From contig NC_133939.1 of assembly GCF_031877795.1 (NCBI RefSeq), forward strand, positions 4,383,698 through 4,447,697: a DNA stretch of 64,000 nt, in the 5' to 3' direction. This stretch comes from Strix aluco. Its lineage: Eukaryota; Chordata; Aves; Strigiformes; Strigidae. The notes below the pieces were generated by a model. That model was not told where the DNA came from. It was given only the letters and a program-made list of their open reading frames with translations, and did no database searches. The translations under genes were made by a program, and so were the position numbers. Shown here in pieces: positions 62,601 to 64,000 of the stretch. Each line of letters begins with the position of its first letter. Positions within the stretch are counted from its first letter, which is position 1.

Positions 62601-63274
62601 ACGAGAGCAATCCCTTAATCACTGCTTGCCAGCTCCTTCTGGTCTCTTGGAAGTATAACTTCTGCAACATGCTCTTTGCTCTATTGATATTAGTGATCAG
62701 CAAATACTTATCACCAGTGAAATAAGCTATTCTTTCAGCAATTATCTGAGCAAGTTCTTGGCTACTAAAGCAATAGCTTATGCCTGCTGATATTGCAGCC
62801 ACCTGTTCCTTTCCAGAAAAGTCAACAGTCATGCTAACTCTGAAGTATGAGATTTCTTCTAAAAACGTAAAGAAACCCAAAATAATCCAGTTGACCCATT
62901 CCATGGATTTGAGCTTGTCATCAGTACCAGGTGACCTTGTATGGCAGTAAAAAACTCTTGGACATTGTCAGTACAGAATGCGCTGCTTATAATTTGGGGT
63001 CTACTGTCTCCCTCTATATTTCTCTTTAGAAAGGAAGTATAATGTAAGTTAAGCTGAAGTTCAAAATGCATATATTTTACTTAAAAACATTCATCTGTTC
63101 AAAATTCAAAATAAACTTTATGGGATACAACAGTTTGGTATTTTTTTTAAATAACATTTCATTCAAACTGTATATAATTCATTGAAGTATTCGTACAGCA
63201 AACAATGGTTAACCCTTGAAAACCTGTAGAAAAAGATTTTCACACAAAAAAAAGGAAAAACAAAATTGAGGTAT

Positions 63275-63340
63275 CACACCCACACACATTCACCCAAGCA
63301 CACACACACATTCGAGCACACCCACACACATCCACACACG
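63275..63340 (+). repeat. CA-rich imperfect microsatellite
   Basis: Runs of CACACA interrupted by ATTCACCCAAG, TTCGAG and ATCCACA. Low-complexity simple repeat. Confidence 0.9.
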
Positions 63341-64000
63341 CAGGCTGCAGCAAAAGCAGAAAATTGTAGGCCCAAAAGGAAAATGATGACTGATTGTTCT
63401 ATCCGAAAGTCCAGGTAGCTCAGGAAAAAAAACCCAAAAAACCAAAACAACCCCCCAGGAGTCCTCTGAGTAAAGAAACTACCTCAAGAAAATTCTCAAG
63501 TGCACTGGAGACCTGATCATTTAAACTGTTTCTGCAAAGCAGCTCCCTGCACCTGAGAAAAATGCAGCCCAAGGTGACTTGTGCAAATATTAGGAGTCAG
63601 GAATATCTCCTGCTATTCCTTAAGTAGACATGAGGGGTGTCCATAGATTCAATTAGTCTTTGATCATGCAAGATACTGCTGGAGTGCTGTCTTCGCCCTG
63701 CAATAAAGGAACAACATGTTAATTATTGGGGTTTGGCTTTATCATCAACAGCTTTATATACAAGACTATGCACTGTGCCAGCAAGAGAGGGAGGATGAAC
63801 GTGTGAGGTAAAAGGAAGCCGAGTGGCTGGTTCCTTCAGATTGGAAGAATCTAGCCCATGGTGCAGAAGTGCTCTGTGTGCGCTGTGACAATTTAAGAAT
63901 CCATCTTGCATCTAAGAATAAGATGATCTAACCAAGTATATTAGATGCTCAGCATAAACTGAGCAACTCTGAAGTATGGTGGGGCTTAAGATATATATTG

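Larger units (their letters stand above)
59245..64000. other. Region upstream of NME9, no gene recognised
   Basis: 59.3-60.3 kb is moderately GC-rich and could contain the NME9 promoter and a non-coding first exon, but no clear CpG island or splice chain is visible. 60.4-63.9 kb is AT-rich with a CA microsatellite. Minus-strand open frames at 61,979-62,446, 62,575-62,904 and 62,859-63,071 lie in three different frames and match no family I know. Part of this stretch could be the 3' UTR of a neighbouring minus-strand gene beyond 64,000; that is only a guess. Confidence 0.5.

Noticed and set aside
63275-63340. Spaced repeats resembling an array
   Set aside because: These are CA dinucleotide runs, not a CRISPR array; no constant repeat and unique spacers.

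Overview
The window is nuclear DNA of a vertebrate, almost certainly a bird. It has spliced minus-strand genes with GT-AG introns, a CpG-island promoter, and interspersed repeats dominated by CR1 LINEs, which end in the ATTCTATG-type 3' repeat typical of birds and reptiles. Nothing prokaryotic or viral in gene organisation is present apart from one old retroviral LTR.

About 1-49,300 (minus strand): VPS8, the CORVET-complex subunit. I could place 32 consecutive coding exons, from the start codon at 49,280 down to 183. All exon phases agree, giving 955 codons. They cover the acidic N-terminus, the beta-propeller and much of the alpha-solenoid. The C-terminal part, including the RING domain expected for the family, lies beyond coordinate 1. 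The introns hold CR1 fragments near 4.9, 26-27.8, 35.7-36.3, 39.2 and 40.2-40.8 kb. The largest intron (33,126-42,227) holds three of them. One intron (after exon 28) uses a GC donor.

About 48,660-49,450: a CpG island that contains VPS8 exon 1, an NRF1-type palindrome and GC boxes. Just upstream (about 49,665-50,200) is a plus-oriented LTR-like element with a TATA-like box, an AATAAA and a tRNA primer-binding-like TGG.

About 50,640-59,245 (minus strand): an NME9/TXNDC6-type gene. Five exons encode a thioredoxin domain with an intact WCGPC motif, and a sixth phase-compatible exon follows. No nucleoside diphosphate kinase domain, present in mammalian NME9, is recognisable before the VPS8 promoter. 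Its first intron carries a complete initiator-methionine tRNA gene (plus strand), directly abutted by a 1.4-kb CR1 with a reverse transcriptase region. Other CR1 relics lie at 52.8, 55.9 and possibly 58.6 kb.

About 59,250-64,000: no gene recognised. There is a GC-richer stretch, a CA-rich microsatellite and a cluster of unidentified minus-strand open frames. The two protein-coding genes run head to tail on the minus strand about 1.4 kb apart. Because the last NME9 donor and VPS8 exon 2 share the same phase, a read-through transcript is conceivable.
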